NCBI GenBank assembly: GCA_002717485.1
Contig: PBDW01000007.1
Coordinates: 1-64,000, forward strand
Source: Pelagibacteraceae bacterium
GTDB taxonomy: Bacteria > Pseudomonadota > Alphaproteobacteria > HIMB59 > GCA-002718135
Length of the DNA: 64,000 nucleotides
Direction of reading: 5' to 3'
The notes under the pieces are model-generated. The model was not told the origin of the DNA. It did no database searches and saw nothing but the letters and a program-made list of their open reading frames with translations. The stretch's first letter is position 1, and every line of letters starts with the position of its first letter. This document shows positions 35,368 through 44,124 of the stretch, one piece after another. The position numbers and the translations under genes were made by a program.

Positions 35368-35901
35368 ATGGTAATCTGGCTTACAGGCTTATCTGGTTCA
35401 GGTAAAACGACAATAGCTAATAGTTTTTTAAAAAAAATTAAAAGCTATAAAATAAAATTTATATTGATTGATGGCGATATTATAAGGAATTTATTCTCTA
35501 AAGAATTAAGTTTTCAAAAAAAAGATAGGATAAAACAAATACAAAAAATCCAGCTCTTATCTAAATTTTTATCTGATCAAGGATTTAACGTTATTGTGGC
35601 TGCATTATATTCAAATAAAAACTTAATGAAATGGAATAAAAAAAATTTAAAGGATTACGTCGAAGTTTATGTAAAGGCTCCATTAGAATTATTGATTAAA
35701 AGAGATACAAAAGGTTTGTATGCGGATGTAATCAATAAAAAAATGAAACATATGGTTGGTATTGATATTAAATGGATTCCTCCAAAAAATCCACATTTAA
35801 CTATAAGTCAAAAAATTGATTCAAATCCTGAAAGTTGTTCTTTAAAAATAGTAAATTTTTTAAAAACAAGAAAGAAATATAAGACTTTATTTAAAAAATA
35901 A
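35368..35901 (+). CDS. cysC: Adenylylsulfate kinase (APS kinase)
   Basis: 177 residues. Walker A GLSGSGKTT (7-15), then LIDGDIIRN (substrate-binding Asp-Gly-Asp), a QKKDRIKQI helix, IVAALYS and the lid segment VKAPLELLIKRDTKGLY match CysC. It phosphorylates APS to 3'-phospho-APS, the universal sulfuryl donor. It lies 19 bases after the pyruvate-kinase-like gene and 6 bases before a sulfotransferase, completing a sulfate activation and transfer unit. No APS or PAPS reductase is seen nearby. Confidence 0.92.
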   Translation: MVIWLTGLSGSGKTTIANSFLKKIKSYKIKFILIDGDIIRNLFSKELSFQKKDRIKQIQKIQLLSKFLSDQGFNVIVAALYSNKNLMKWNKKNLKDYVEVYVKAPLELLIKRDTKGLYADVINKKMKHMVGIDIKWIPPKNPHLTISQKIDSNPESCSLKIVNFLKTRKKYKTLFKK

Positions 35902-35907
35902 AAATTA

Positions 35908-37158
35908 ATGAAAAAAATCCAAATTTTATGCCTTGTGACAATTTCAAGAGCAGGATCTAAGCTGCTTCATAGCTTACTAGATTCCCATAAAAATATAATT
36001 TGTTTTCCAAGAACTTTTAATTTTTATAATTTCTGGAATCAAAATCATCATTTAATTAATCAACCAAATCTTCTGATTGATCAATTTATTAAAGATAATA
36101 AAAGATTTTTTAATAGGGAAATTTGGGGCGAATATAATCCATTAGATAAAATGAACGATAAAAGGGAAAATTTTAATTTTTCAACTCAAAAGTTTAAAAA
36201 ATTATTTTTAAATCAATTTAATAAAAAAAGAAAAATAGGTAAAAGAAAAAATTTGTTCTTAAGTTTACATCTGGCATATGCAAATCTTCTCAATAAAAAT
36301 TTAAATGAAAAAAATATTATATTATATCATTTGCACGCTATTTATGGACAGGAAGAAGCTTTAAAGCAAATTGTTAATGATTTTGATGCAAACGTTAAAT
36401 TTATTATGATGACAAGAAATCCAATAGATTCAATGAGATCAATATCTAATTGGATGGATAAAGTCTCTTTTAAAAATATATATGATATTTTTTATTATCA
36501 GAGCTGCTGTTTTGCTGATTCACAATTCTTAAAAAATTCATTTAAAAAAAATTACATTAAAGTTATAACATTTGAATCCTTGCATAAAAATTCTAAGGAT
36601 GTAATGAAAGCTCTCTCTAAATGGATGGAAATCAAATGGAGCAATAATTTATTAAAAAGTACTTTTTGTGGAAAAATATGGACAGGTAATTCGCATAAAA
36701 TTCTAAAAGGTTTAAATAAAAATAAAATTAAAAAAATTAATCCTAATAATTTTTTTGAAAAAAATGATCAAATAATTTATCAATCAATATTTCCATATCG
36801 AATGAAATTATATGGTTATTACAATAATTTATTACCACTTACATATTCAAGAATTATTTTATTTATAAGAGTATTGATACCAACAAATTCGGAAATTTCT
36901 ATGCTCCAATCTTTTTTTAGTATTAAATATTTATATTCAATATATCTGTACCATAAAAATCTTCATAAATTTAAGCATAATCATATGTTAAAAAATAGAT
37001 ATATGTTTAATAATATTTATTATATTTGTTTTATTTCTTATTGTGAAAATTTATTTAAGTATTTGTTTTTTTATTTAAAAAGAATAATTACATATTTTAG
37101 AGTTATAAAAAATAAAATACCTGACTATAAAAAAGATATAGTTTTTACTATTTATTAA
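35908..37158 (+). CDS. PAPS-dependent sulfotransferase
   Basis: 416 residues. The 5'-phosphosulfate loop is ISRAGSKLLHSLLDSH (about 12-27), equivalent to the common SRSGSTLL form. The 3'-phosphate motif is RNPIDSMRS (170-178). The C-terminal 130 residues are rich in aromatic and basic residues with no clear domain, longer than in minimal sulfotransferases. With sat and cysC directly upstream it should place sulfate on a hydroxyl or amino group of the glycan. No membrane anchor is evident, so it acts in the cytosol before export. Confidence 0.85.
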   Translation: MKKIQILCLVTISRAGSKLLHSLLDSHKNIICFPRTFNFYNFWNQNHHLINQPNLLIDQFIKDNKRFFNREIWGEYNPLDKMNDKRENFNFSTQKFKKLFLNQFNKKRKIGKRKNLFLSLHLAYANLLNKNLNEKNIILYHLHAIYGQEEALKQIVNDFDANVKFIMMTRNPIDSMRSISNWMDKVSFKNIYDIFYYQSCCFADSQFLKNSFKKNYIKVITFESLHKNSKDVMKALSKWMEIKWSNNLLKSTFCGKIWTGNSHKILKGLNKNKIKKINPNNFFEKNDQIIYQSIFPYRMKLYGYYNNLLPLTYSRIILFIRVLIPTNSEISMLQSFFSIKYLYSIYLYHKNLHKFKHNHMLKNRYMFNNIYYICFISYCENLFKYLFFYLKRIITYFRVIKNKIPDYKKDIVFTIY

Positions 37159-37163
37159 ATATT

Positions 37164-37910
37164 ATGAAAAAAAATATAATAGCTATGATCCCGGCCAGAA
37201 TAGGAAGCAAGAGATTAAAGGTAAAAAATTTGGCGATCTTAAACAACCAACCTTTGATATATTATGCTGTTGAAGCAGCAAAAAAATCGGCAGTATTTAA
37301 TAAAATTGTTATAAATTCAGACCATATAATATTTAAAAAAATAGCTGATAGGTTAAATGTTGATTTTTATCTAAGACCGAAGAATCTTGGATCATCTGCA
37401 ACCAAGAGTGATGATGTTATAGCCAATTTTATAAAAAATTATCCAAAAGCAGAAATAGTAGCTTGGGTCAATTCCATAGCCCCACTTCAACAACCAAATG
37501 AAATTAAATCAATACTTAGGCATTTTATAAAAAATAAACTTGATTCTTTGATTACCGTTGAGGATAAAAATGTTCATTCAATATTTAATGATAAACCTAT
37601 TAATTTTAACTTTAAAGAATCTTTTGCGCGTACTCAGGATTTGAATCCAGTAAAATTATTTGTTTACTCATTAATGGTGTGGAATTCAAATAAATTTATT
37701 GAAGAATATAACAAAACTGGCGGGGCTATTTTTTGTGGTAAATTTAAAACTTTTTCAATTAGTAAACTTAATTCACTTATTATTAAAACTAAAGAAGATT
37801 TGTTATTGGCAGAAGCAATCATTAAAAATAGAAATTTTTCAAAAAAAACAAATAATATTAAGTACGATAGAGTATTTAATCTGATTAATAAGCAAAATGA
37901 TAAAAAATAA
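37164..37910 (+). CDS. CMP-N-acylneuraminate/ulosonate cytidylyltransferase
   Basis: 248 residues. The nucleotide-binding motif is IPARIGSKRL (9-18) with the following LAILNNQPLI, then INSDH, RPKNLG and a WVNSIAPLQQP motif in the place of the LQPTSPLR of NeuA. It should convert a nonulosonic acid to its CMP form, the donor for glycosyltransferases. Two NeuB homologues upstream could supply the substrate. It overlaps the following methyltransferase by 14 bases. Confidence 0.85.
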   Translation: MKKNIIAMIPARIGSKRLKVKNLAILNNQPLIYYAVEAAKKSAVFNKIVINSDHIIFKKIADRLNVDFYLRPKNLGSSATKSDDVIANFIKNYPKAEIVAWVNSIAPLQQPNEIKSILRHFIKNKLDSLITVEDKNVHSIFNDKPINFNFKESFARTQDLNPVKLFVYSLMVWNSNKFIEEYNKTGGAIFCGKFKTFSISKLNSLIIKTKEDLLLAEAIIKNRNFSKKTNNIKYDRVFNLINKQNDKK

Positions 37911-38901
37911 GAAGTTACTATCTAAACGATATTCAAAAAATTTTATAACAAACAAAATTAACAACAATAAAATATCAAAAGATGTTAAAAATCTTAAAAC
38001 AGTTTCATATGAATCGTGTCCTCAGTGCGGACACAATGAAGCCTCTACGGTATCGGAAGTAGATCGAACTGGTTTTTTTTGTGATACGGTAATCTGTAAT
38101 AATTGCGAATTAGTTTTTAATGATTCTTATCTTTCAGATGAAAACAACTATTATAAAGAACTATGGGGAAAAGATCGCTGGGGCGTTGCTGAAAAGAGTT
38201 TTATTAATAGAACAAATCCTGATGCATTTTCTTGGAAAAGATTTGCATATGTTTTAAGTAAAATAGAAGAAAAATTTTATAAAATAAAAAGTGTTATGGA
38301 AATTGGTTGCGGAGATGGATGTAACCTATTCCCATATCACCTTGCTGGTAAAAAAGTAACAGGATTTGATTTTGATGAAACGTATTTAAGTCCAGGAAGA
38401 AAAAAGGGCATGAATCTTATTAATGGAAATTTTTCCGATTCAAATGATAAATATGATTTAGTTATGTTAATTCATACATTTGAGCATATGCAAAATCTAG
38501 ATGAAGTTGTTAAAAATGTTTTTAATACATTGAATGAAGAAGGATATGTTTACGTCGAAGTTCCTGGAATTAGAAATTGGAATATGACATCAAAGAATAG
38601 TTTAATATGTGATGGCTTTATGAGTAGCAATAACTTTTTATCTTATATTCAATACCAACATAATTTTCACTTTGACTTTGAGCATTTATTAACTTTTTGG
38701 CAAAGAAATGGATTCCAATTCGTTTACGGTGACGAATGGGCTAGACTTATACTACAAAAAGGAACAAATAAATTTAAAAAATTTGAATCTAAAACTAATA
38801 TATTTGATTATTTAAAAAAAGTTGAAAATGATTTTACTTCTATTTCTAATATAAGTTTAAAATTAATGAAAAAAATATATAAATTCTTTTATAATAAATG
38901 A
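37897..38901 (+). CDS. SAM-dependent methyltransferase with N-terminal zinc ribbon
   Basis: 334 residues. An N-terminal ribbon is suggested by CPQCG (about 41-45) and CNNCELVF about 25 residues later. Class I motif I is VMEIGCGDGCNL near residue 132, followed by GFDFDE and VMLIHTFEHM. This zinc-ribbon plus Rossmann arrangement is common among sugar C- and O-methyltransferases of LPS loci. The gene overlaps both neighbours (14 and 4 bases). The acceptor sugar is unknown. Confidence 0.85.
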   Translation: MIKNKKLLSKRYSKNFITNKINNNKISKDVKNLKTVSYESCPQCGHNEASTVSEVDRTGFFCDTVICNNCELVFNDSYLSDENNYYKELWGKDRWGVAEKSFINRTNPDAFSWKRFAYVLSKIEEKFYKIKSVMEIGCGDGCNLFPYHLAGKKVTGFDFDETYLSPGRKKGMNLINGNFSDSNDKYDLVMLIHTFEHMQNLDEVVKNVFNTLNEEGYVYVEVPGIRNWNMTSKNSLICDGFMSSNNFLSYIQYQHNFHFDFEHLLTFWQRNGFQFVYGDEWARLILQKGTNKFKKFESKTNIFDYLKKVENDFTSISNISLKLMKKIYKFFYNK

Positions 38902-39944
38902 ATTTAATAACTTATAAAAACTTATTAAATTTTACTAAGAAAATTCTTAAAGAAACTGGTTTAGATTCTAAAAGTGTTAACTCTGTTTCCTTAGGTCTTT
39001 GTGAAGCATCTTTAAGAGGGGTTGATTCTCATGGAATTAAATTGCTACCGCACTATATAAAATCAGCACAACTTGGAAGAAAGAATCCCACCCCTTCATT
39101 TATTTTTACTAAAACATTTCCTTCAGTTGGCGTACTTGATGCTGATAATGCTTTTGGTCATGCTGCTGGCATAGAAGCTATAGATTGTTGTATCAAACTT
39201 GCAAAAAAAAATGGAATTGGAGCAGTAGCGGTAAGGAATTCCAGTCATCCAGGAGCATTAGCTAGCATGACAATTAAAGCAGCTAGAAAAGGATATATCT
39301 CTTTTGCATTTACACATGCAGATTCATTAATGTTATCTCACGGAGGCAAGAGATCTTACTTTGGAACTAACCCGATATCGTTTGCAGCACCTAGAAAAGA
39401 GAAAGAACCTTATTGTTTGGATATGGCAACAAGTATGATTTCATGGAACAAACTATTAAATCTAAAAAATACTAAACAAAATTTAGAGAAAAATTTATCG
39501 GCTGATAAAGATGGAAATATGGTATCGGATCCTGAATTAGCAGTTTCTTTACTTCCAGCAGGGTCATATAAAGGGTATGGCCTAGCTTCTATGGTTGAAA
39601 TATTGTCTGGAATATTAACAGGTATGAATTTTGGTCGTTCAATCCCAAGTATGTATGCAGCTTCAATGAGAAAGCCTCGCCATCTTGGTCAATTTTATAT
39701 TGTAATAAGACCCGATGCTTTTTTGAATTCAAATAAATTTATTTCTAGAATGCAAAAACTTACAGATGAAATAAGAAAAGAGCCTGCAAAAAAAGGAAAA
39801 AAAGTTATGCTTCCAAACGATCCTGAAATAATTGCCTCAAAAGAAAGATTAAAAAAAGGCATACCAGTTGACAAGGTGCTTAAGATTGAATTAGAAAAAT
39901 TAGCAAGAATCTTTTCAGTAAAATTAATCTTCAAAAAAAAATAA
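38898..39944 (+). CDS. Ldh_2 family (malate/L-lactate/sulfolactate type) dehydrogenase
   Basis: 348 residues of the Ldh_2 fold, unrelated to classical Rossmann dehydrogenases. Signature segments are RGVDSHGIKLLPHYI (catalytic His), FGHAAG, AVRNSSHPGALASM and FGTNPISFAAP, with PAGSYKGYGLA near residue 215. Members reduce 2-keto acids such as pyruvate, oxaloacetate, sulfopyruvate or 2,3-diketogulonate. In a glycan locus it may act on a keto acid side chain, for example a lactyl ether or ulosonate; this is speculative. It starts by ATGA overlap with the methyltransferase. Confidence 0.85.
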   Translation: MNLITYKNLLNFTKKILKETGLDSKSVNSVSLGLCEASLRGVDSHGIKLLPHYIKSAQLGRKNPTPSFIFTKTFPSVGVLDADNAFGHAAGIEAIDCCIKLAKKNGIGAVAVRNSSHPGALASMTIKAARKGYISFAFTHADSLMLSHGGKRSYFGTNPISFAAPRKEKEPYCLDMATSMISWNKLLNLKNTKQNLEKNLSADKDGNMVSDPELAVSLLPAGSYKGYGLASMVEILSGILTGMNFGRSIPSMYAASMRKPRHLGQFYIVIRPDAFLNSNKFISRMQKLTDEIRKEPAKKGKKVMLPNDPEIIASKERLKKGIPVDKVLKIELEKLARIFSVKLIFKKK

Positions 39945-39951
39945 ATATATA

Positions 39952-41307
39952 ATGAGTAATCCTTTAGTTTCGATAATCATACGTACTAAAAATGAAGAGA
40001 GATGGATTACGTCTTGTTTAAAATCAATTTTTAACCAGACTTTTCAAGATTTTGAGATCATAATTGTTGATAATGAAAGTTCCGATAAAACGATAGAAAA
40101 ACTTAAAGAATTTAAAATAAAAGAAGTTTTAAAAATTAAAGATTATTTGCCAGGTAAGGCTTTAAATATTGGAATTAAAAAATCATCTGGAAAATATATA
40201 GTCTGCTTATCGGCTCACTGCATACCAGTTAATAATAAATGGTTGTCAACTTTAATTAAATCCATTGAAGAAGATAATAATTATGCTGGAGTTTACGGTA
40301 GGCAAGAACCAATGACATTTTCTACTCTCTACGACAAGAGAGATATGATGTTAATTTTTGGACTTGATAGAAAAATACAAATTAAAGATAGTTTTTTTCA
40401 TAATGCAAATTCAATTATTAAAAAAAGTTTGTGGACCGAAGTTCCTTTTGACGAGAATTTAACAAATATTGAGGATCGTATTTGGGCAAAAATGATGCTA
40501 AAAAAAGGTTATAAGTTATTGTATGAACCCGATGCAAGAGTTTATCATTATCACGGTATCCATCAGAATAATAATGATGAAAGATTAAAAAATGTAGTTG
40601 ATATTATAGAAACTCATCATCCGGAAAACATTAGCGGTAAAATTAATGCTGAAAATCTTAATATTATTGCAATATTACCTATTAAGGGACTTGCTAAAAT
40701 GATTAATGGAGAGCCTTTATTAAAATATACTATTGAAAATGCAAAAAATTCAAAATTTATTGATAAGGTTATTGTATCTACTGACAATGAAGATACAGCA
40801 AAGATAGCGCAGCAATTTGGCGCTCATTGCCCATTTCTTAGACCTAAGAGTTTATCAGAACCCTTTGTTAGTTTAGAGATTGTTCAAAAATATTCACTGG
40901 AAAGAATAGAGGAAAATAACTTTATCCCAGATCTAATAGTACACTTAGAGGAAACATTTCCATTTAGACCAAAAAACCTCTTAGATAATATGATAACAAA
41001 GCTTCTCATTGAAGGATATGACTCAATAGTTGCTGCAAAAAGAGAATCTGGTTGGTTATGGCAAAATGATAAAGAAGGAAATTTTAGAAGATTAGATAGC
41101 GGGGACGTGCCAAGAGAATTTAAAGAAAATTCACTGATTGGACTCCATGGCTTAGGTTGCGTTACTCATCCAGAATGCATTAGATCAGGACAAATACTAG
41201 GTAGTAAAATTGGTCTTTATAGAGTTGAAGATCCTATGGTAGATTTTGAAGTGAGAAGCGATGAATCTATAAAAATCGCCTCAAAATTTCTAAAAAATGA
41301 AATTTAA
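39952..41307 (+). CDS. Second GT2-cytidylyltransferase fusion, with altered nucleotide-binding loop
   Basis: 451 residues. Residues 1 to about 215 form a GT2 domain (SIIIRTKNEERWI, VDNESSDKT and a late EDRIWAKMML segment). Residues about 235-451 form a cytidylyltransferase-like domain (IIAILPIKG, KVIVSTDNEDTAKIA, VHLEETFPFRP, then VEDPMVDFEVRSDES). The nucleotide loop of that domain reads LPIKGLAKMI, shorter than the usual PARGGSKRI, with the central Arg and Ser lost. The order matches the protein at 8507, whose loop is canonical. Whether this domain is still catalytic is uncertain. Confidence 0.78.
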   Translation: MSNPLVSIIIRTKNEERWITSCLKSIFNQTFQDFEIIIVDNESSDKTIEKLKEFKIKEVLKIKDYLPGKALNIGIKKSSGKYIVCLSAHCIPVNNKWLSTLIKSIEEDNNYAGVYGRQEPMTFSTLYDKRDMMLIFGLDRKIQIKDSFFHNANSIIKKSLWTEVPFDENLTNIEDRIWAKMMLKKGYKLLYEPDARVYHYHGIHQNNNDERLKNVVDIIETHHPENISGKINAENLNIIAILPIKGLAKMINGEPLLKYTIENAKNSKFIDKVIVSTDNEDTAKIAQQFGAHCPFLRPKSLSEPFVSLEIVQKYSLERIEENNFIPDLIVHLEETFPFRPKNLLDNMITKLLIEGYDSIVAAKRESGWLWQNDKEGNFRRLDSGDVPREFKENSLIGLHGLGCVTHPECIRSGQILGSKIGLYRVEDPMVDFEVRSDESIKIASKFLKNEI

Positions 41308-42286
41308 AAAACTTTCATCTGAAAATATTGATGACTTTATAAAAGTTGCTAATAATTCAAAACATAAATGGCATTTTGCCGTAGATGTTGTTGAATTAGA
41401 GTTAAGGTTAAAGAATTATCAACATTTTAATTTAATCATTTATAAAGATGATTGCCCCGTAGCAGTTTTTTTGTCACGTAATATAAAATTAAAACGATTA
41501 TTAGTTAAATTGAATGGTCTCTTATGTGACTATCAAGGTTTGCATATTGATAAAAATTTTACAAAATATTCTAATGAAATAATAAATTTTTTATATAATG
41601 ATATTTTTGATAATTATTTTAAGAAAGTATTAAAAATTGACAGAATAGAATATATTCCGCCCCCATCTTTAATATTTTCTAATTCTCAAATTGATAATTT
41701 TAACATACATAAATACGGAAGGGATATTAATAAAACTAATTTTATATTATCAGTAAAAAAAGACGATAATTATCTTAAATCGCGAAGTTATAATATTAGG
41801 TATGAAATCAAAAAAGGACTTAAGAATTTAGAATCTTATGAAATTATATCTGATAAAAAAAAGATTGATATTGAAAAAATTTTAATACTTGATTCTTTAA
41901 AGTCTAAGAGATTAAATATAGAAAAACAGACTAAAGATTTTTTTTACCATAGATTAAAAAGCAAATTTTATAATTTCTTTATAATTTCAATGGGAGATTC
42001 TTACGAAGTTATTTATATTACTGCAAATCATGAAAATTTTAAAACCTTACACTACACTTGCCAAAGTGATACAGGAAGAAAGAAATTGTTAAGCAAGGCA
42101 TTGATGTATAAAATTATTAATGATCTTGAAGAAAACCAACAATTTTTATTAGGTGTCAAAAATGACGTAAGTGGAGTTGATTTTTTCAAATCTAATTTTG
42201 CCAACCAGGAAGTTAAATTTTCATCCATTATTTTTCCAATAAGTATTAAGGCTAGATTTATACAAAGTTTAAATAAAAATTATTAA
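41297..42286 (+). CDS. GNAT/FemAB-fold acyltransferase-like protein
   Basis: 329 residues, weakly recognised. The pattern KFKKLSSENIDDFIKVANNS at the start, the SYNIRYEIKKGLKN helix in the middle and a C-terminal GNAT-like half (VIYITANHENFKTLHYTCQ, then KALMYKIINDLEENQQFLLG) resemble FemAB or GNAT tandem-fold proteins that transfer amino acids or acyl groups. It overlaps the preceding fusion gene by 11 bases. An adenylation/carrier module in the same island makes an aminoacyl role attractive but unproven. Confidence 0.55.
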   Translation: MKFKKLSSENIDDFIKVANNSKHKWHFAVDVVELELRLKNYQHFNLIIYKDDCPVAVFLSRNIKLKRLLVKLNGLLCDYQGLHIDKNFTKYSNEIINFLYNDIFDNYFKKVLKIDRIEYIPPPSLIFSNSQIDNFNIHKYGRDINKTNFILSVKKDDNYLKSRSYNIRYEIKKGLKNLESYEIISDKKKIDIEKILILDSLKSKRLNIEKQTKDFFYHRLKSKFYNFFIISMGDSYEVIYITANHENFKTLHYTCQSDTGRKKLLSKALMYKIINDLEENQQFLLGVKNDVSGVDFFKSNFANQEVKFSSIIFPISIKARFIQSLNKNY

Positions 42287-42303
42287 TCATTAAAATTATA
42301 TTT

Positions 42304-44058
42304 ATGAATTATACCGCTATTATTTACAGCAAAGAACATGCCAAATCTTTTATTTCTGATAAACCGCATGCAAGTAGAGTATATCCTTTAACACCTGCTG
42401 CAAAGTCAGAGTTAGTAGATAATACTAATTTGCAATTGTTAGATCCTCTAGTATATTTTAATGATAATAGTCACAAGCATGTTCTTCAAAAACTTAAATC
42501 CTATGAGAGTTTATTGTTCCCAGCAATTGAATCTTCTAATTTATTGTCCGATGCGGGCAAAGAAGCGCTAATAAATATTTTTCATCCCACAATTACAGCA
42601 ACATTATATTTAAAATATTTAATAATTGATACAGGACCATGGATTTTTTACGATGGATCCAACTGGATAGAAATTAATGATCATAATGTAATGTTTGAGC
42701 ATTTATTTCGATATGTTATTAAAGAACGTATAGGGGTTTTTGAAGAAATATTAGAAGGTAAACAAAAATTTCCATATCTTATCAATTTTATAAATTCAAT
42801 AATATTTAAATTTTTTAAAAATAAAGAAGTCATTTGGACCACAGGTCTTAATTATGGGTTAAAGAACCTTGTAAAGGATTTGTACTTATATAATCCTAAT
42901 GCAGTTATATTTTATTATGTTTTTGCAGATAAGATATCTTGGCTAAGATCTATTAAATCACTTATTTTTTCTATTTTTACCAGAAATAAAAATGAAGCAA
43001 TCCCAATAGTCCCTGTCAGGTTAGAAAATCCCAGTATTCCATCAGAAATTAGTGAGATTCTTAGTAACATTTTTAAGAATGATTTTAAGAATATCAAAAA
43101 AGAATTAATAAGATTTATTTCATGGTCAGTTGAATACGCTGAATCATTAATTGATTATACTTCAAAAAATTATAAAAATTACCCTCCAAAATTTTTATTA
43201 GCTCATCAGTTAAGATTATTTGATGCAGTTGCAATAGGTTATGTTGCCAAAAAAATGAATATACCTGTTCATCTAATTTCCCATGGTTCTCACCCAGTTC
43301 CTGATAATGAAATATCTGAGTATGAATTAAATTATATAGCAAGAGGTTTGCTTTTTAGCCCTTTTGCAAGCGAGACAATAGTGCAGTCACCTTTAGCTGA
43401 AAAATCTGCTATTGATTTTATGCCTAGTTTAAAAAGGAAAAAATTCCACCCTATTATGTGGGGATATAATATAAATAAAAAAGATACAATAAATAAAGAA
43501 AATAAATTTATAATATTGCAAGCAGGAACATCAAAAGCTCTTAGTGCAAGGCCATGGATTTATGAAAATTCCAATGAATTTATCTTAGGTTTAACATTAC
43601 TTATAAATGCTGTAAAAAAAATTAATAATGCTTATTTAATAATTAGAATAAGAGAATCTGCAGAATATAATCTTAAAGATTTAGAAATAATTCTTCCTCA
43701 GAGTGATAAATATGAATTGAGAATAGGAGGAAATTTTTACGACGATCTTAATGAAGCGGACTTGTTAGTAAGCTATTCTTCGACTACCATTGAAGAAGCA
43801 TTATATTCAAAAAAACCAGTAGCATTATTTGGAGGTACTGATAGATATAGGCACTTATCAGGTATGTCTTCACTGCCTTCTTTTGATAATCGTAGTGCCG
43901 TATACCATCTTTCAAAAGATAATTTATTTGAAATGATACAAGAAATTTTGAAGGTTCATTCAAACAAGCCTTTAACGAACTTGGAAGTAAGTAAGTATAT
44001 TTGGTCTCAAGAAGTTCCAGGAAGGCAGGAATTTATTAAACACCTTTTTAATGAATAA
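42304..44058 (+). CDS. Large GT-B-like protein, putative surface-glycan glycosyltransferase
   Basis: 584 residues with the overall look of a GT-B enzyme. The C-terminal half has FIILQAGTSKALSARP, IIRIRES, DLLVSYSSTTIEEALYS and KKPVALFGGTDR, the Ser-Ser-Thr-Thr-Ile-Glu turn being typical of donor-phosphate binding. The middle has HLISHGSHPV. A hydrophobic stretch around 195-230 is too short and broken for a clear membrane anchor. It belongs to the same loose type as the proteins at 27290, 29876 and 48530. It ends before a 66-base gap, so it may close a transcription unit. Confidence 0.62.
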   Translation: MNYTAIIYSKEHAKSFISDKPHASRVYPLTPAAKSELVDNTNLQLLDPLVYFNDNSHKHVLQKLKSYESLLFPAIESSNLLSDAGKEALINIFHPTITATLYLKYLIIDTGPWIFYDGSNWIEINDHNVMFEHLFRYVIKERIGVFEEILEGKQKFPYLINFINSIIFKFFKNKEVIWTTGLNYGLKNLVKDLYLYNPNAVIFYYVFADKISWLRSIKSLIFSIFTRNKNEAIPIVPVRLENPSIPSEISEILSNIFKNDFKNIKKELIRFISWSVEYAESLIDYTSKNYKNYPPKFLLAHQLRLFDAVAIGYVAKKMNIPVHLISHGSHPVPDNEISEYELNYIARGLLFSPFASETIVQSPLAEKSAIDFMPSLKRKKFHPIMWGYNINKKDTINKENKFIILQAGTSKALSARPWIYENSNEFILGLTLLINAVKKINNAYLIIRIRESAEYNLKDLEIILPQSDKYELRIGGNFYDDLNEADLLVSYSSTTIEEALYSKKPVALFGGTDRYRHLSGMSSLPSFDNRSAVYHLSKDNLFEMIQEILKVHSNKPLTNLEVSKYIWSQEVPGRQEFIKHLFNE

Positions 44059-44068
44059 ATTATCCTTA

Positions 44069-44091
44069 TTGGTATATTTAGTTTATACTAA
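44069..44091 (+). promoter_or_regulatory. Imperfect palindrome and possible -10 box upstream of kdsA
   Basis: TTGGTATA-N7-TATACTAA, 8-base arms with one mismatch, 34 bases before the kdsA ATG. The right arm contains TATACT (44084-44089), a fair -10 hexamer, but no convincing -35 lies at the right distance. It could be an operator/promoter for the Kdo-like block or a chance AT-rich palindrome. Confidence 0.25.
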
Positions 44092-44124
44092 TGATTCGGT
44101 ATAACAATTTTGTAATAATTTAGA

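Noticed and set aside
32936-35901. Sulfate assimilation operon
   Set aside because: No reductase or sulfite-handling gene is nearby and a sulfotransferase follows, so a sulfation role is favoured.
37699-37884. Small forward open frame
   Set aside because: It lies in another frame inside the CMP-sugar synthetase at 37164 and has no features of its own.
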